A stretch of 64,000 nucleotides of DNA, taken from positions 1 to 64,000 of the forward strand of contig JACPEH010000022.1 in NCBI GenBank assembly GCA_016183655.1, in the 5' to 3' direction. This document shows positions 38,101 to 44,520 of the stretch, one piece after another. Both the position numbers and the translations under genes were made by a program. The notes beneath the pieces are model-generated. The model ran no database searches. It was not told where the DNA came from and was given only the letters and a program-made list of their open reading frames with translations. Numbering within the stretch: the stretch's first letter is position 1; each line of letters opens with the position of its first letter. This stretch comes from Rhodocyclales bacterium (GTDB lineage Bacteria; Pseudomonadota; Gammaproteobacteria; Burkholderiales; Rhodocyclaceae).

Positions 38101-41100
38101 GCGCCCTTCGGCGTCGTAGTCGTTGCGGACGACGGCGCCGAGCGCGTCGACGGTGTAGGCGAGCCGGTTGGCGTCGTCGTAGGCGTAGCGCGTCAGGCGT
38201 GCCTGCGCGGTGCCGGCGGCTTCGAGCCGCGAGGCGAGGTTGTCGTTGGCGTCGTAGGCGTAGAGCGTGGTGACGGCCAGCCCGGCGGGATCGAGCACCT
38301 GGCTCGTGCGACGGCCGAGCGAATCATACTGGTACTGGGTGGTGCGGGCAGCCGCGCTGCCGGCGCCCTCGGTGACCGTGAGCAGTTCGCCGGCGAGGTC
38401 GTAGCCGTACGTGGTCCGGAGATTCGCCCCGGACGGGTCGACGGTGACGGCCACGACGCGTCCGGCACGATCCCAGGCTGTCAGGGTGACGACGCCGCGC
38501 GGGTCGGTGACGCTGATCTTCCGGCCCATGGCGTCGTAGGCATGGCGCGTCGTGAGCTTGAGTCCGGCAGGATCGACGGTCTGCGTCAGCACGCGGCCGG
38601 CCGCGTCGTAGGCATAGGCGACGAGGTGGCCGTTGGCGTCGCGCGTCGTCAGCAGGAGCAGGCCGGCCGCGTCATAGGCATTTTCCTGGATCGTGGTTTC
38701 GGCGTCGCTGGCTTTGTCCCAGCGCTTTTGCGTCAACAGGTTGCCGTTGGCGTCGTAGGAAAAACGGTTTTCGTTGCCGTTGGCGTCGACGACGGTCACG
38801 GTCTGCCCGCGACGATTGGCGACGCTACGGGTCACCAGGGTGAGGCCGCCGCCGTCAATGGTGGTGGTAACGGTACGGTTGGCGGCGTCGTAGGCGTAAC
38901 GGGTGACGACGCCATTGGCATCGGTCCGAGTGAGCACGCGGCTGAAGGCGTCGAACGTGGTGCTGCGCGTCATGTCCAGGCTGCCGTCGGCGGCCGTGGC
39001 CTGAATGACGCGCCCGAGCTTGTCGTAAGCGGTGCGCCGGACGATGCCGCGTCCGTCGGTGCTGGCGATCACGCGGCCGAAGGCGTCGTAGGTCTGCGCC
39101 AGACGACGGTTGAGCACCGCGGCATCGTCGGTTCGGGTGGTCTGCAGGCCGCGGCGGTCGTAGGCAAACCGGTCGGTGCGGATACGGCCGGCGTCGATCC
39201 GCGTCTGCACCGACACCACGTCGCCGAAGGCGTTGTAGCTACGGGTCACGACTTCGCTGTCGGTCGCGTTCAGCGCCGTCACGGTGGTCGACAAGCGACC
39301 GTCGGCGTCGTACGTATAGTTGGTCAGGCTGTCGTTCGCGGCATCGGACATCGTCGCGCGCTCGGCTTGCAGCGGCGCATCGCTCCCGCCCTCCAGCAGT
39401 GCGACGACCGCGGCACCCAGGCGGTTGGCATAGACGATGTCGGCAACGGTCTGGCCGAGGGTGTTGTAGCGGCGTTCGCTGACCTCGCCCGCCCACTGGC
39501 CGGGGCTGGCCGGGTCGGCGACGCGGCGCACGGTGAAGGTCAGGCGATTGTCCGTATCGTAGAAGAACCAGGTCACGTTGCCGTTGGCATCGTCGGCCCG
39601 GATGCGGCGGCCGGCGCTGTCGTAGGCGTAGGTCGTGCCATAGGCCGCCCACACCGCGTCCACCTGCGCCAGGGCCGGGTTTGCACCGAGCGCGGCCAAC
39701 GCCGACGCGCCAAGCGGCGAGAGCGCCTGAACCAGCCTTCCCTGCAAATCGTAGCGATTGTGGGCCGTCGCAGCCTCGCCGGTTCCCTCTGCGGAAACCG
39801 TGGTCACCAGATTGCCGAGGCTGTCGTAGATGTGCCGGGTTACCGTGCCATCGGCCGCCGTCTCCGATGCCAGTTGGTTGAAAGCCGTCCACTCCTGTTG
39901 CGAAACCTGGTCGCGGCCGGCATCGGCCAGCACATAGCCGCCAGCCGGGATGGCCGCCGGGACTGCGGCGAGCACCTGCGGCGCCACCCCGGCGGCAGGG
40001 GTGCCGACCAGACGGTTGGCAAAACGGGTCGTGCGCACCGGATTCCCATGCAGATCGTAGGCATGGGCAGTCAGGTAGCCTTCGCCATCGACCGTGGCGA
40101 CGAGTTGCCCCAGACCGTTGTAGTGGCGCCAGGTCTGAATCGTTTCGGCGGGAGACGCGGCGGCGCTGCCGACAAGCTGCGCCAGGTCGCCGGCGGCGCG
40201 CAGCGAGGTTTCGACGGCCGACGAATAGCGCAAGGTCTGCGCCAGACGGCCGGCGGCGTCGTAGCGGTATTCCGTCAGGTAGCCTTCGCCGTCGAGAACG
40301 CCGCGAAGCAGGCCGTCGTTGTCGTAGACGTTGCGGACCACGCGATCATTGGCGCTATCGAGCAGAACGCCGATCTGGCTGCCGGCGCCGCCGTCGGGTA
40401 CCGACGAGATGAACTGGATGTCGCCCGGCACCGGCTCGCGGCCGAGGATATCCAGGCCGGCCGGGTTGTTCAGCAGGTTGGCGTAGGTGGTCACGCTCAG
40501 GCGGCGCCCCGCGCCGTCGTAGCGAATTTCGCTCACCGCCCCCATCGCATCGATTTCAAAACGCAGCCGGCCGGCCGCATCGTAGACGCGGCGGCTGACC
40601 TGATCCGCAACCGTGCCTGCCGGGCGAATCGCCGATAGTGCGACATCTGCGACGTTGCCATCGGCGTCGGCCGCAAAGAGCCCGACGAGATCCGCCGATA
40701 CCCCGGTCGCATAGGCGACCGATTTCAGGACCTGGCCTTCGTCGTTGTACGCAAATTCGGTGAGCGCCCCGGCAGGGTCGACTTCGCCGGTCTTGCGGCC
40801 GAGACCGTCGTAGAAGTAGTAACGCTTGCCGCCGCCGGCATCGGTTCCGATGCGCAGGCGGCCGCCGGCATCGTATTGATACCGGGTCGAAGCGAGTGCC
40901 GTGGCGCCGTTCTGCTCGACCTGCGTCAGCAGCAATCCGCGCGCGTCGTAGGTCGACACGCGGACGAGGCCGTTGGCCAGCGACAACCGCACCTGACGCG
41001 AAGCGTCGTCGTAGGTCGTCAGTGTCTGGCGCGCGCCGCTGCCCGCGGCGTCGTACTGCGTCACGCTGACGCTACGGCCAAGGCCGTCGTAGGCATAGGC

Positions 41101-42765
41101 CGTCAGGTAGTCGTTCGCCTCCGCCGTGAGCGCGCCGCGCGGATCGATCGTCTGCAGCAGGCGCCCGGCAGCGTCATAGACATGACGCGTCACCGCCTCG
41201 CTGCCGTTTGCCACGCCGGCTCCGGTGGCATCGGTGGCGGCATAGCGGATCACCTGCGTGACCAGGCCGCGCGCGTCGTAGGCGGTGTCGGTGCGATCGA
41301 TCCGGGTCTTGTCCTGCATGCCGATCCAATTGACGAGGTCGGCTTCGACGGGAGTCGTCGCGCCAGGCGCGAAGGTGCCGCCAACATAGGTCAGCGATGC
41401 GACTTGCTGCCCGTGTGCGTCGTAGCGGTATTCCGTGACCCGCCCTTCGGGGCTGATCGTGAAGCGGACGTGCTGCCCGGCGTCGCGGATGTACCAGGTG
41501 GCTTGGGGCGCGCTCGCCTGGGCGGTGCCGGCGCCATCGGGGTCGGGGACGGCGTAGACGGTCTCCCGGATGAGCTGGTTGGCGCTGTTCCAGGTGCGCT
41601 CGACGACGTTGCCGGCACTGTCTTCCTGGCGCGTGAGCTTGCCCGAGGCATCGTACGCGTAGCTGACGCCGTTGCCCCGGCTGTCGACCATCCGGATCAG
41701 GTCGCCGCTCGCGCTGTAGGCGTACTGCACATCCTGACCGCTGCCATCCGGCCCCTGCAGGCGGACGAGGTTTCCGTCGGCATCGTAGGTCAGGGTCGTG
41801 GCAAGGCCGAGCGGATCGACGACGGTGGTGCTGTCGGCACCGTAGGTAAAGCGGGTGACCTTGCCGAGGGCGTCGATGAGGGTGGCAACGCGGTCGCTGG
41901 CATCGTAGGTGATGCCGACACGGGTTCCGTCGCTGTTGGCGATCGACGCGAGCCGCGTGCTGGCGCCGTCGTAGGCGTAGGTGGTGGTGAAGGTCTGTCC
42001 GTCGGCGATACTGCCGTCCGCCGGCGTCAGGTCGGTCGTGACGGACGCGAGACGCCCGCTGGCATCGTAGCCGTAACGGACACGCGTCGTGGTCACGCTG
42101 CCGCTGATGACGTCGATGCTGTCGAGGCGGCGGGTGCCGGCGCCGTAGTTGAGGCGGGTGATTTCCCCGTTGGCGTCGGTAACCAGGCTGATCAGGCCAT
42201 TGGCATCGTAGGCGTAACCGATGGTATTGCCGTCGGTGTCGGCCGTGGATACGATGCGCCATTCTCCGGCCGCGCTCGAAGCCGAATAGGTTTCGGTGAT
42301 GCGGCTGTCGCCGTTCGTCCAGGTCCAGCTGTCCGTTGCGTCCGAGTAGGCAAGGGTGTCGTAGGCGCCGCTTCCGTCCTTGTTGACGTAGGTTCCCAGC
42401 GCGCTGTCGTAGGCATAGATCAGTTGTGCGCCATCCGCCGCGGCGCGGACAATGGTGCTGCCCGCCGTATTGACGGTGCCGCTCAGGGCGTAGAGCTTCC
42501 GATACAGCGACAACTGCCAGCCGTCGTCGTTGTCGAAATCGAAGCCGCCCTTGCTGTTGTAGGTTCGCAGCGTGGCGAGATCGGGACCTCGGCCAGCGAT
42601 GGCTTCATCGAGCCGCTGAACGATCAGGTTGCCGGATCTGGCGTTGACGTAGACGGCTTCGCCGCCCTGCCCCAACGCAGCATTTCCGACTTGCGCCCGC
42701 CCGCCCGGCACCGACGGGGAAGTTCCAGCCAGACCCAGCGAATTGCCCGTTACCGTTGCGACCAT
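28855..42765 (-). CDS. Giant Rhs/YD-repeat protein core (rhs2), frame-broken before its tip
   Basis: 4636 residues as an uninterrupted frame. The start at 42765 has a textbook ribosome site (ACAGGAGA); a longer frame to 42831 lacks one. There is no signal peptide; the N-terminus is Gly-rich (MVATVTGNSLGLAGTSPSVP). Hundreds of YD-type repeats (YxYDxxGR) fill most of the protein. Two tandem beta-sandwich modules interrupt them at about 32570-34640. A LysM domain (YTIKTGDTLQGIAAAVWGDG) and a Gly/Ala-rich hydrophobic segment follow. True coding ends near 29140; from there to the stop at 28855 the frame is Arg/Gln-rich and shifted away from the lysozyme tip. Known for the family: the YD shell encloses a C-terminal toxin. 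Here the toxin is not connected. Confidence 0.92.
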   Translation of the reverse strand: MVATVTGNSLGLAGTSPSVPGGRAQVGNAALGQGGEAVYVNARSGNLIVQRLDEAIAGRGPDLATLRTYNSKGGFDFDNDDGWQLSLYRKLYALSGTVNTAGSTIVRAAADGAQLIYAYDSALGTYVNKDGSGAYDTLAYSDATDSWTWTNGDSRITETYSASSAAGEWRIVSTADTDGNTIGYAYDANGLISLVTDANGEITRLNYGAGTRRLDSIDVISGSVTTTRVRYGYDASGRLASVTTDLTPADGSIADGQTFTTTYAYDGASTRLASIANSDGTRVGITYDASDRVATLIDALGKVTRFTYGADSTTVVDPLGLATTLTYDADGNLVRLQGPDGSGQDVQYAYSASGDLIRMVDSRGNGVSYAYDASGKLTRQEDSAGNVVERTWNSANQLIRETVYAVPDPDGAGTAQASAPQATWYIRDAGQHVRFTISPEGRVTEYRYDAHGQQVASLTYVGGTFAPGATTPVEADLVNWIGMQDKTRIDRTDTAYDARGLVTQVIRYAATDATGAGVANGSEAVTRHVYDAAGRLLQTIDPRGALTAEANDYLTAYAYDGLGRSVSVTQYDAAGSGARQTLTTYDDASRQVRLSLANGLVRVSTYDARGLLLTQVEQNGATALASTRYQYDAGGRLRIGTDAGGGKRYYFYDGLGRKTGEVDPAGALTEFAYNDEGQVLKSVAYATGVSADLVGLFAADADGNVADVALSAIRPAGTVADQVSRRVYDAAGRLRFEIDAMGAVSEIRYDGAGRRLSVTTYANLLNNPAGLDILGREPVPGDIQFISSVPDGGAGSQIGVLLDSANDRVVRNVYDNDGLLRGVLDGEGYLTEYRYDAAGRLAQTLRYSSAVETSLRAAGDLAQLVGSAAASPAETIQTWRHYNGLGQLVATVDGEGYLTAHAYDLHGNPVRTTRFANRLVGTPAAGVAPQVLAAVPAAIPAGGYVLADAGRDQVSQQEWTAFNQLASETAADGTVTRHIYDSLGNLVTTVSAEGTGEAATAHNRYDLQGRLVQALSPLGASALAALGANPALAQVDAVWAAYGTTYAYDSAGRRIRADDANGNVTWFFYDTDNRLTFTVRRVADPASPGQWAGEVSERRYNTLGQTVADIVYANRLGAAVVALLEGGSDAPLQAERATMSDAANDSLTNYTYDADGRLSTTVTALNATDSEVVTRSYNAFGDVVSVQTRIDAGRIRTDRFAYDRRGLQTTRTDDAAVLNRRLAQTYDAFGRVIASTDGRGIVRRTAYDKLGRVIQATAADGSLDMTRSTTFDAFSRVLTRTDANGVVTRYAYDAANRTVTTTIDGGGLTLVTRSVANRRGQTVTVVDANGNENRFSYDANGNLLTQKRWDKASDAETTIQENAYDAAGLLLLTTRDANGHLVAYAYDAAGRVLTQTVDPAGLKLTTRHAYDAMGRKISVTDPRGVVTLTAWDRAGRVVAVTVDPSGANLRTTYGYDLAGELLTVTEGAGSAAARTTQYQYDSLGRRTSQVLDPAGLAVTTLYAYDANDNLASRLEAAGTAQARLTRYAYDDANRLAYTVDALGAVVRNDYDAEGRILQTTAYATAIDTAALAALAAMPSQAAVAALVTASAQDRATRHRYDAAGRERFTIDALGAVTEQRYDANGNVVRRLRYANALAGSLGATESPQVVDAPVAGAYVLRDAADRVEAQSFDAFNRLASRTEASGTAVARTETWHYDAVGNVLRHTDARGNDEWFAYDAANRQTVHIDALGYLTRRDYGADGKIAIETRYMNAVALPAAPDDGWAGHAPAPVANPDAASGDRITRYAYDSAGRLHARTDAAGVTTAYAYDNLGNVIDTTVALGMAEAVTLHRSYDVAGRVLSETRAWGTAVASTTAYAYDTLGNQVSIVTGVGTAGVRTTAQAFDLLGRKTSATDGAGGKVSTAYNAFGDIVKVTDARGNAGYFYTDALGRVSLQVDPEGAVVETRYDLFGDVTDSIRYANRLAGTPDQNTRPRILAAAGSGAYVLADAAADERQSTTRDALGRRTEVRTWWGAGAADYYSERFSWDAAGNMLSSTARNGATTVFEYDRGNRKTREILPIFSRNAGGGTAAVENRFGYDAVGNLTQKVEAWGLPEQRITTFAYDKLNREVARTGDAINTYDPATGSDRLVAPTQRKIYDLRGNLIEEIDARGGRTLHYYDKADRETGRIDAGGAYTVWTYDAVGNKLSQTAFANAAAIVGGGTLASDAPPATVGTVPATGAYVLLDPANDRTTFFLYDAVGRQVGTRVDGMITGYYDVAAGIYRPSANTSIFTQSVHDAAGNLVKSIDGNGNATRYYYNRAGQQVGQLDALGYLVAWTRDAWGNVARQTRYANAVGGLAIDDATPFSRILSAVTPDAANDRITEYAYDRMNRVVGETVFNVASGSVSASGALSEGGAGAVTRYAYDGLNNIVRKVDATGAASDWTYDAGGRKTHEARPAFTDYRGVAVRPTTDYEYNGLNNLSRQIDRGDNDAAETDDRITTYAYGAGGFAASRTDAVGAVTRFRVDANGNVTQVTLVGRVNAAGASVNDVVTYQYDAMNRQVKNTDVGTGTVNETRYNVFGQVTGKRTNGGGAERAWTEFADYDQAGRIWRGNSGDGITKVWVFDKAGNATLKIDSAGADLSTLDLAGILALKSPVTNQTVSVYDARNQLVDTIQPSMLGDGHQTIAIQQTLIEARGTSFAGVGNVMLTQQAGLGTVNAVGMPTAVGAVSISRAQTIAAKMTDSYTYAYDSYGRGGMTSASHTLSVGIPDTSALGSGNLRVHVQLDGAAGLGGGGNDAYVAANASSASVSFSESCSGSPTAARGYSYAIYKQTANGEILIASYSGSVPPPVWGSQSTNSSTVAMSNTVHFSGQRPDAARLILMSRPAGANSGWTVTDVPRLQRNGSAVAGWFALDWSAWNRGNYEFQYVVLDGANNVVNSEQGQMLLSDTAPKISQMAHSIGGAGRAFMDANGAINITEQGATARTLTILYRHAGSTEAWSSRVLAAAAINGLATPGWFVFDTAGLSGRYEYTIEARDAAGATLNKAGATFVVGDAGSVLDPAGTSALVNPSAAVGASAIGSTSVSGVFTDSYSFDSVYNTIMTGSNHSLSLNLPNTSAWGEGSLYVTASMQGISNSSGTLSGSNAAVWVPNGQLSTTIALPETFSYVGGNPGPRNHAYGIYKQTDNGLLYLGGTGYTTASPAASVVSQDLVSFKVQATGAATASRMLMQYRRAGTNGGWSVMEVPPQMVNGQRLANRFAFDWSGWTRGAYEYRTLALDTAGNVLNSGGGTMNLQDGAPSISKSDDLIGGAGRVFMDTAGRLNFTEQGTAARTLAIRTRAAGSSGLWSERRILAPAVVGSAATPGWFQFDPVAAGLSGNTEYVVEARNEAGQVLQKTAGSFVVGQPTTVSALQGYFEPAPVARFNQPVGAETMTMYYRRNPGGDSWSQASLPKTAAGVFDWDTGNVFRSDTATADYEYRYETRDAAGTLVNKAHGGIRLGSAPSVLSHVNDNLPTLLSFTPPAGNAQAASAPRMTLNYRLAGSGTWQSATLTRSDLAGPFVLDASSLIPPGSLGSLDYRYTLQDAAGANIKAADGSDLDVSGVIQVGTAPDAQVLAAVATGSTGPTVSLIHRRQAHNAFGEVSSETDGRGYVTQLTYNTLGKLTQKADPETTVVLANGYAQRQRPISAWIYDLAGNLVGQRDANGRLTTLAVQPGGDADGKGNAPVLAEYHADGGVKRTAYDRLGNARILIDEIGRRSDYGYDLAGQLVRIDRPAHADGRRAWDAWAYDAAGRRIRHTTSADGSTLLTDTTDYDSQGRVTATTSALGRRTRYEHLWKADIAGIATLKTGGWQTTTTDAMGRTQIDETDLFGRKTKHTDLGGRITTYVYNQAGWLTQQASNAGQNLSTDYYANGYVKRITDHALATRTDYEYDDNGNRTYEAYQRTVSGPNGAVTEYLQNATVAYDELNRVKEVIDPRATIRYEYDANGNRRHVWSYYHNGVDGNVNLQDYWYLYDAMNRFTVSMGQLSTGARGTGAADGSVAIVAGSVGNGVEIAYNQAGERKRVRYARDNHVEDYDYDATGHLTDTWLTPAGGARALAARRQNDLLGRVTAYSEYNAAGGQTYTRNSLYDADHRLISQSGTDGSTTFAYYNGKNADGSDNNDSISQSGAGELARIETTHSGTTTTTWTAYSYWDTAREIGKTIRGYNPQLKQNNGLWKPGMSSLAYDVNGHLQSATDAGKDGQIGTADDIRLDYIDNAQGLTLRRDQVYGTTVAKTRQYLYLDGHGIGDVGNDGDTLQDYAQSLARVKRTKEQTYKNWTPADSADFDQNWQPINPDTPGATPGSYTIKTGDTLQGIAAAVWGDGSLWYLIADANGLAGTSALTAGQTLTLPNKVTNLHNNAETWRPYDAGRIIGDTSPTLPDAPPAPPVHRKKKKGCGGIGSILVAIVVVVVTIYTAGAASVAMAGGSVAGTGFAGTMAAGVSAMGSMTAVGFAAAAIGGAVGSVVGQGLSMAMGLQDKFSWGAVAAGALGAVAGGAASGLAGGGIAGVAAANVATQGVRHQRADRQQHQRQPAGPGRRLRRRQFRAGGAGQQHDPRPRIRRDARRHRGRPVKVGVGGGRCVEWGDPRGLRDGQQRRRLVRPSGREFGRRRCA
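29030..29139 (-). repeat. 110-bp identical tract, arm B of an inverted pair
   Basis: The minus strand is identical to 2532-2641. Tip 2 reads it in the native frame (VISAPIASS...), whereas the rhs2 core enters it in the RHQRADRQQ... frame, the same frame in which tip 1 leaves arm A. Just upstream (core side) 53 bp are missing relative to rhs1 (2479-2531). Confidence 0.95.
32570..34640 (-). repeat. Two tandem beta-sandwich modules inside rhs2
   Basis: Two related segments of about 330-390 residues, roughly 33560-34640 and 32570-33550. Shared landmarks are SxNHSLSLNLPNTSAWGEG / SASHTLSVGIPDTSALGSG, YAIYKQT, GGAGRxFMD and TEQGxxARTL. They look like carbohydrate-binding or fibronectin-like insertions in the YD shell. 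Boundaries are approximate. Confidence 0.6.
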
Positions 42766-43052
42766 TGCATTCTCCTGTCGATTTCGTCCGCCGTCGAAGC
42801 CTCTCCGCGGACCGGGATAGCTCAACAGCATCTTCAGGCGAATGCATCCGGGATTTTTTCGGGCAGTTTAGCGGCACCGCAAAAAACAACGCCGGCCGAT
42901 CGCGCCGTGCGTACCGGCGGCCGCGCCGGAAGATGCGGGAGAGATGCCGGTGTCTTTCCATGCCTACGCAAGGAGGCGATGACAACGCGCTACAATGGCC
43001 CCATTCCGCTGCCACTACCCTGGCACCGGAGTTCTGGGGAGGGAGGGAACGA

Positions 43053-43103
43053 ATGCCGCTCGACGAAGCGATCGCTTCGCGCGGTTTTTTCAGGACTGGC
43101 TAA
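43053..43103 (+). CDS. Possible 16-codon leader peptide
   Basis: ATG at 43053 follows a strong ribosome site (GGGGAGGGAGGGAACGA). It encodes 16 residues (MPLDEAIASRGFFRTG) and ends at TAA 43101-43103. The codons overlap a perfect 16-base palindrome followed by a T run, an arrangement seen in transcription attenuators. Whether it is translated is unknown. Confidence 0.3.
   Translation: MPLDEAIASRGFFRTG
43064..43090 (+). terminator. Intrinsic terminator or attenuator hairpin
   Basis: CGAAGCGATCGCTTCG (43064-43079) is a perfect palindrome, followed by CGCGG and TTTTTT (43085-43090). It stands 113 bases before the first gene of the acyl cassette, with no larger + strand gene before it to terminate. 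Confidence 0.5.
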
Positions 43104-43203
43104 ACAAAATCGAAATCATGCCGATCCATTCGTTGATACGAGAGCACCTGCCGACATCCAGGGCGTACGTCCAAGAGCGAGTCAGAACGAATCCATTGCC
43201 CAA

Positions 43204-43575
43204 ATGAACATCCAGTACAAACCGGTCGCCTTTCACCCGGACACCGACAATCTGCAGGTTCTGTATTTCAACCGCGACCTTCCCGGCGGCGTCCAGTTTT
43301 CGATCGAAATCCCGCGGATCGAAGGCAAGCTGCTTGCCGGGGAGGCGCTGGATGCACTCATCCGCAGCCATGCGCCGGTGAAGATGTTCGAGGCCGCAGC
43401 GCAGTCCAGTCCCGGCGCGGATCAACCGCACTCCCCGGCGCCTTTCCTGCGTCCGGCGAAACCGCATCTGTTCGATGTCGGTACGGCGTTCGTCGCCGAG
43501 AACCAGGAAATCCTCTTCCTTCGCCGCCCGCTGCCCCGCATCAACGGGCTTGCCATTCCGGTCGACATCGTTTGA
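43204..43575 (+). CDS. Unrecognised protein, first of a small-gene trio
   Basis: 123 residues, soluble, no signal peptide. The N-terminal half is beta-rich (VLYFNRDLPGGVQFSIEIPR). It ends ENQEILFLRRPLPRINGLAI, an ending echoed by the next gene (EKIFLLRPLSRIRRFQIPVE), so the two are paralogues from a local duplication. It begins the + strand run that continues with the acyl cassette. No family recognised; it may be a scaffold or carrier of that pathway. The ATG at 43204 was chosen by homology of the start (MNIQYK / MVIQYK); upstream the frame is open far into rhs2 antisense and is not coding. Confidence 0.65.
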   Translation: MNIQYKPVAFHPDTDNLQVLYFNRDLPGGVQFSIEIPRIEGKLLAGEALDALIRSHAPVKMFEAAAQSSPGADQPHSPAPFLRPAKPHLFDVGTAFVAENQEILFLRRPLPRINGLAIPVDIV

Positions 43576-43602
43576 CCGCCTTGCATCGAGACCTTCTCCA
43601 TC

Positions 43603-43983
43603 ATGGTTATCCAGTACAAAATCGATGCAATCGACATGGATGCGCTCCAGCTCCGCATCACATGCTTCAACGACGAATTTTCCGAGGGAATCCGCTTCGC
43701 ACTCGACATCCCCCGTTTTCACGACGACTATCCGGAAGGGATCGAGGTGGACCGGTTCATCGAGACGCGGCTGCCGCGCGAAGCTTTCGCCCAAGCGCTC
43801 GGCGCGCATCGGAAAAAGCAGTCTGCGCGGCCGGAAAACCCTCCGGCCCGGGCGCGCGATAGCGCAGGCTTCGTCAACACCCTTGCGGCCATGACGCACG
43901 TCACCGACGGAAACGAAAAAATATTCCTGCTTCGGCCGCTAAGCCGCATCCGGCGCTTTCAGATTCCCGTGGAGTCATACTGA
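43603..43983 (+). CDS. Unrecognised protein, second of the trio
   Basis: 126 residues, paralogous to the preceding gene: MVIQYKIDAIDMDALQLRIT at the start, GIRFALDIPRFHDDYPEG in the middle and the same C-terminal pattern (KIFLLRPLSRIRRFQIPV). Soluble, no membrane segments. The region between (about 85-110) is variable. It starts 27 bases after its paralogue and its last base overlaps the next gene's start region (TGATG), indicating translational coupling. Function unknown. Confidence 0.68.
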   Translation: MVIQYKIDAIDMDALQLRITCFNDEFSEGIRFALDIPRFHDDYPEGIEVDRFIETRLPREAFAQALGAHRKKQSARPENPPARARDSAGFVNTLAAMTHVTDGNEKIFLLRPLSRIRRFQIPVESY

Positions 43984-44513
43984 TGAGTTTCGAATATACC
44001 AACGCCTACATCGGCCCCTATTGCGTTTCGTATGCACAGGGCGAAGCCGGGCAAACGCAGAGATTCCGCCTGCCGCTGCCTGTCGTTTCACGCGAACATA
44101 TCCAGCAGGGGCTGATGATTACCGAAGGCGACATCCGGGTCGTCTGGGCCCACCGCCCCGACGAAGCGGCCGTCCTCGGGCCGGGCGGCAGTTTCGTCCT
44201 CGACCGGCCGGCGATTCCCCTTGCCATCGACGCCGAGGTGACCCTGACAGCAGTGCGCGACTGCGCATTTCTGTGTGTAACCGCCGTCGGCATCGAGCAG
44301 AAGGTCGAGTTGGAGCGCCACACCCTTTCGCCGTCAGAGCGCGTTACGGCAGAGAGATATTCGCTGGTCTCGATTGCGGGAGAAAACCCTGTGGTGCGCA
44401 TCAACGGCGGGGAACCCGCGCAAGGCGTCCGGCTGCTCTATGCCCGCAATTCGGAAATGGAAATCGAAGCCGTGACCTCCGCAGTCGTCGGAAAGTTCTT
44501 CTTCGCCGGCTGA
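43983..44513 (+). CDS. Unrecognised protein, third of the trio
   Basis: 176 residues, soluble, largely beta in appearance (TQRFRLPLPVVSREHIQQGL, GDIRVVWAHRPDEAAVLGPG, EVTLTAVRDCAFLCVTAVGI). No signal peptide and no recognised motif. The ATG at 43983 is coupled to the stop of the previous gene, and the ketosynthase starts 7 bases later, so all appear to be one operon. It could be an accessory subunit of the ketosynthase system, but this is inferred from position alone. Confidence 0.68.
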   Translation: MSFEYTNAYIGPYCVSYAQGEAGQTQRFRLPLPVVSREHIQQGLMITEGDIRVVWAHRPDEAAVLGPGGSFVLDRPAIPLAIDAEVTLTAVRDCAFLCVTAVGIEQKVELERHTLSPSERVTAERYSLVSIAGENPVVRINGGEPAQGVRLLYARNSEMEIEAVTSAVVGKFFFAG

Positions 44514-44520
44514 TACCGCC

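Larger units (their letters stand above)
42766..43203. other. Divergent intergenic region between rhs2 and the acyl cassette
   Basis: 438 bases separating two divergent transcription units, so both promoters should be here. A TACAAT box lies near 42990 on the + strand without a clear -35. A short leader-like frame and a terminator hairpin lie at 43053-43103. No other gene is evident. Confidence 0.55.

Noticed and set aside
30280-40638. Very long + strand open frames opposite rhs2 (for example 30280-33357, 33496-37497 and 37585-40638).
   Set aside because: They mirror the repetitive GC-rich YD codons of rhs2; their translations are Gly/Val/Ala-rich without any domain, and they lack ribosome sites.
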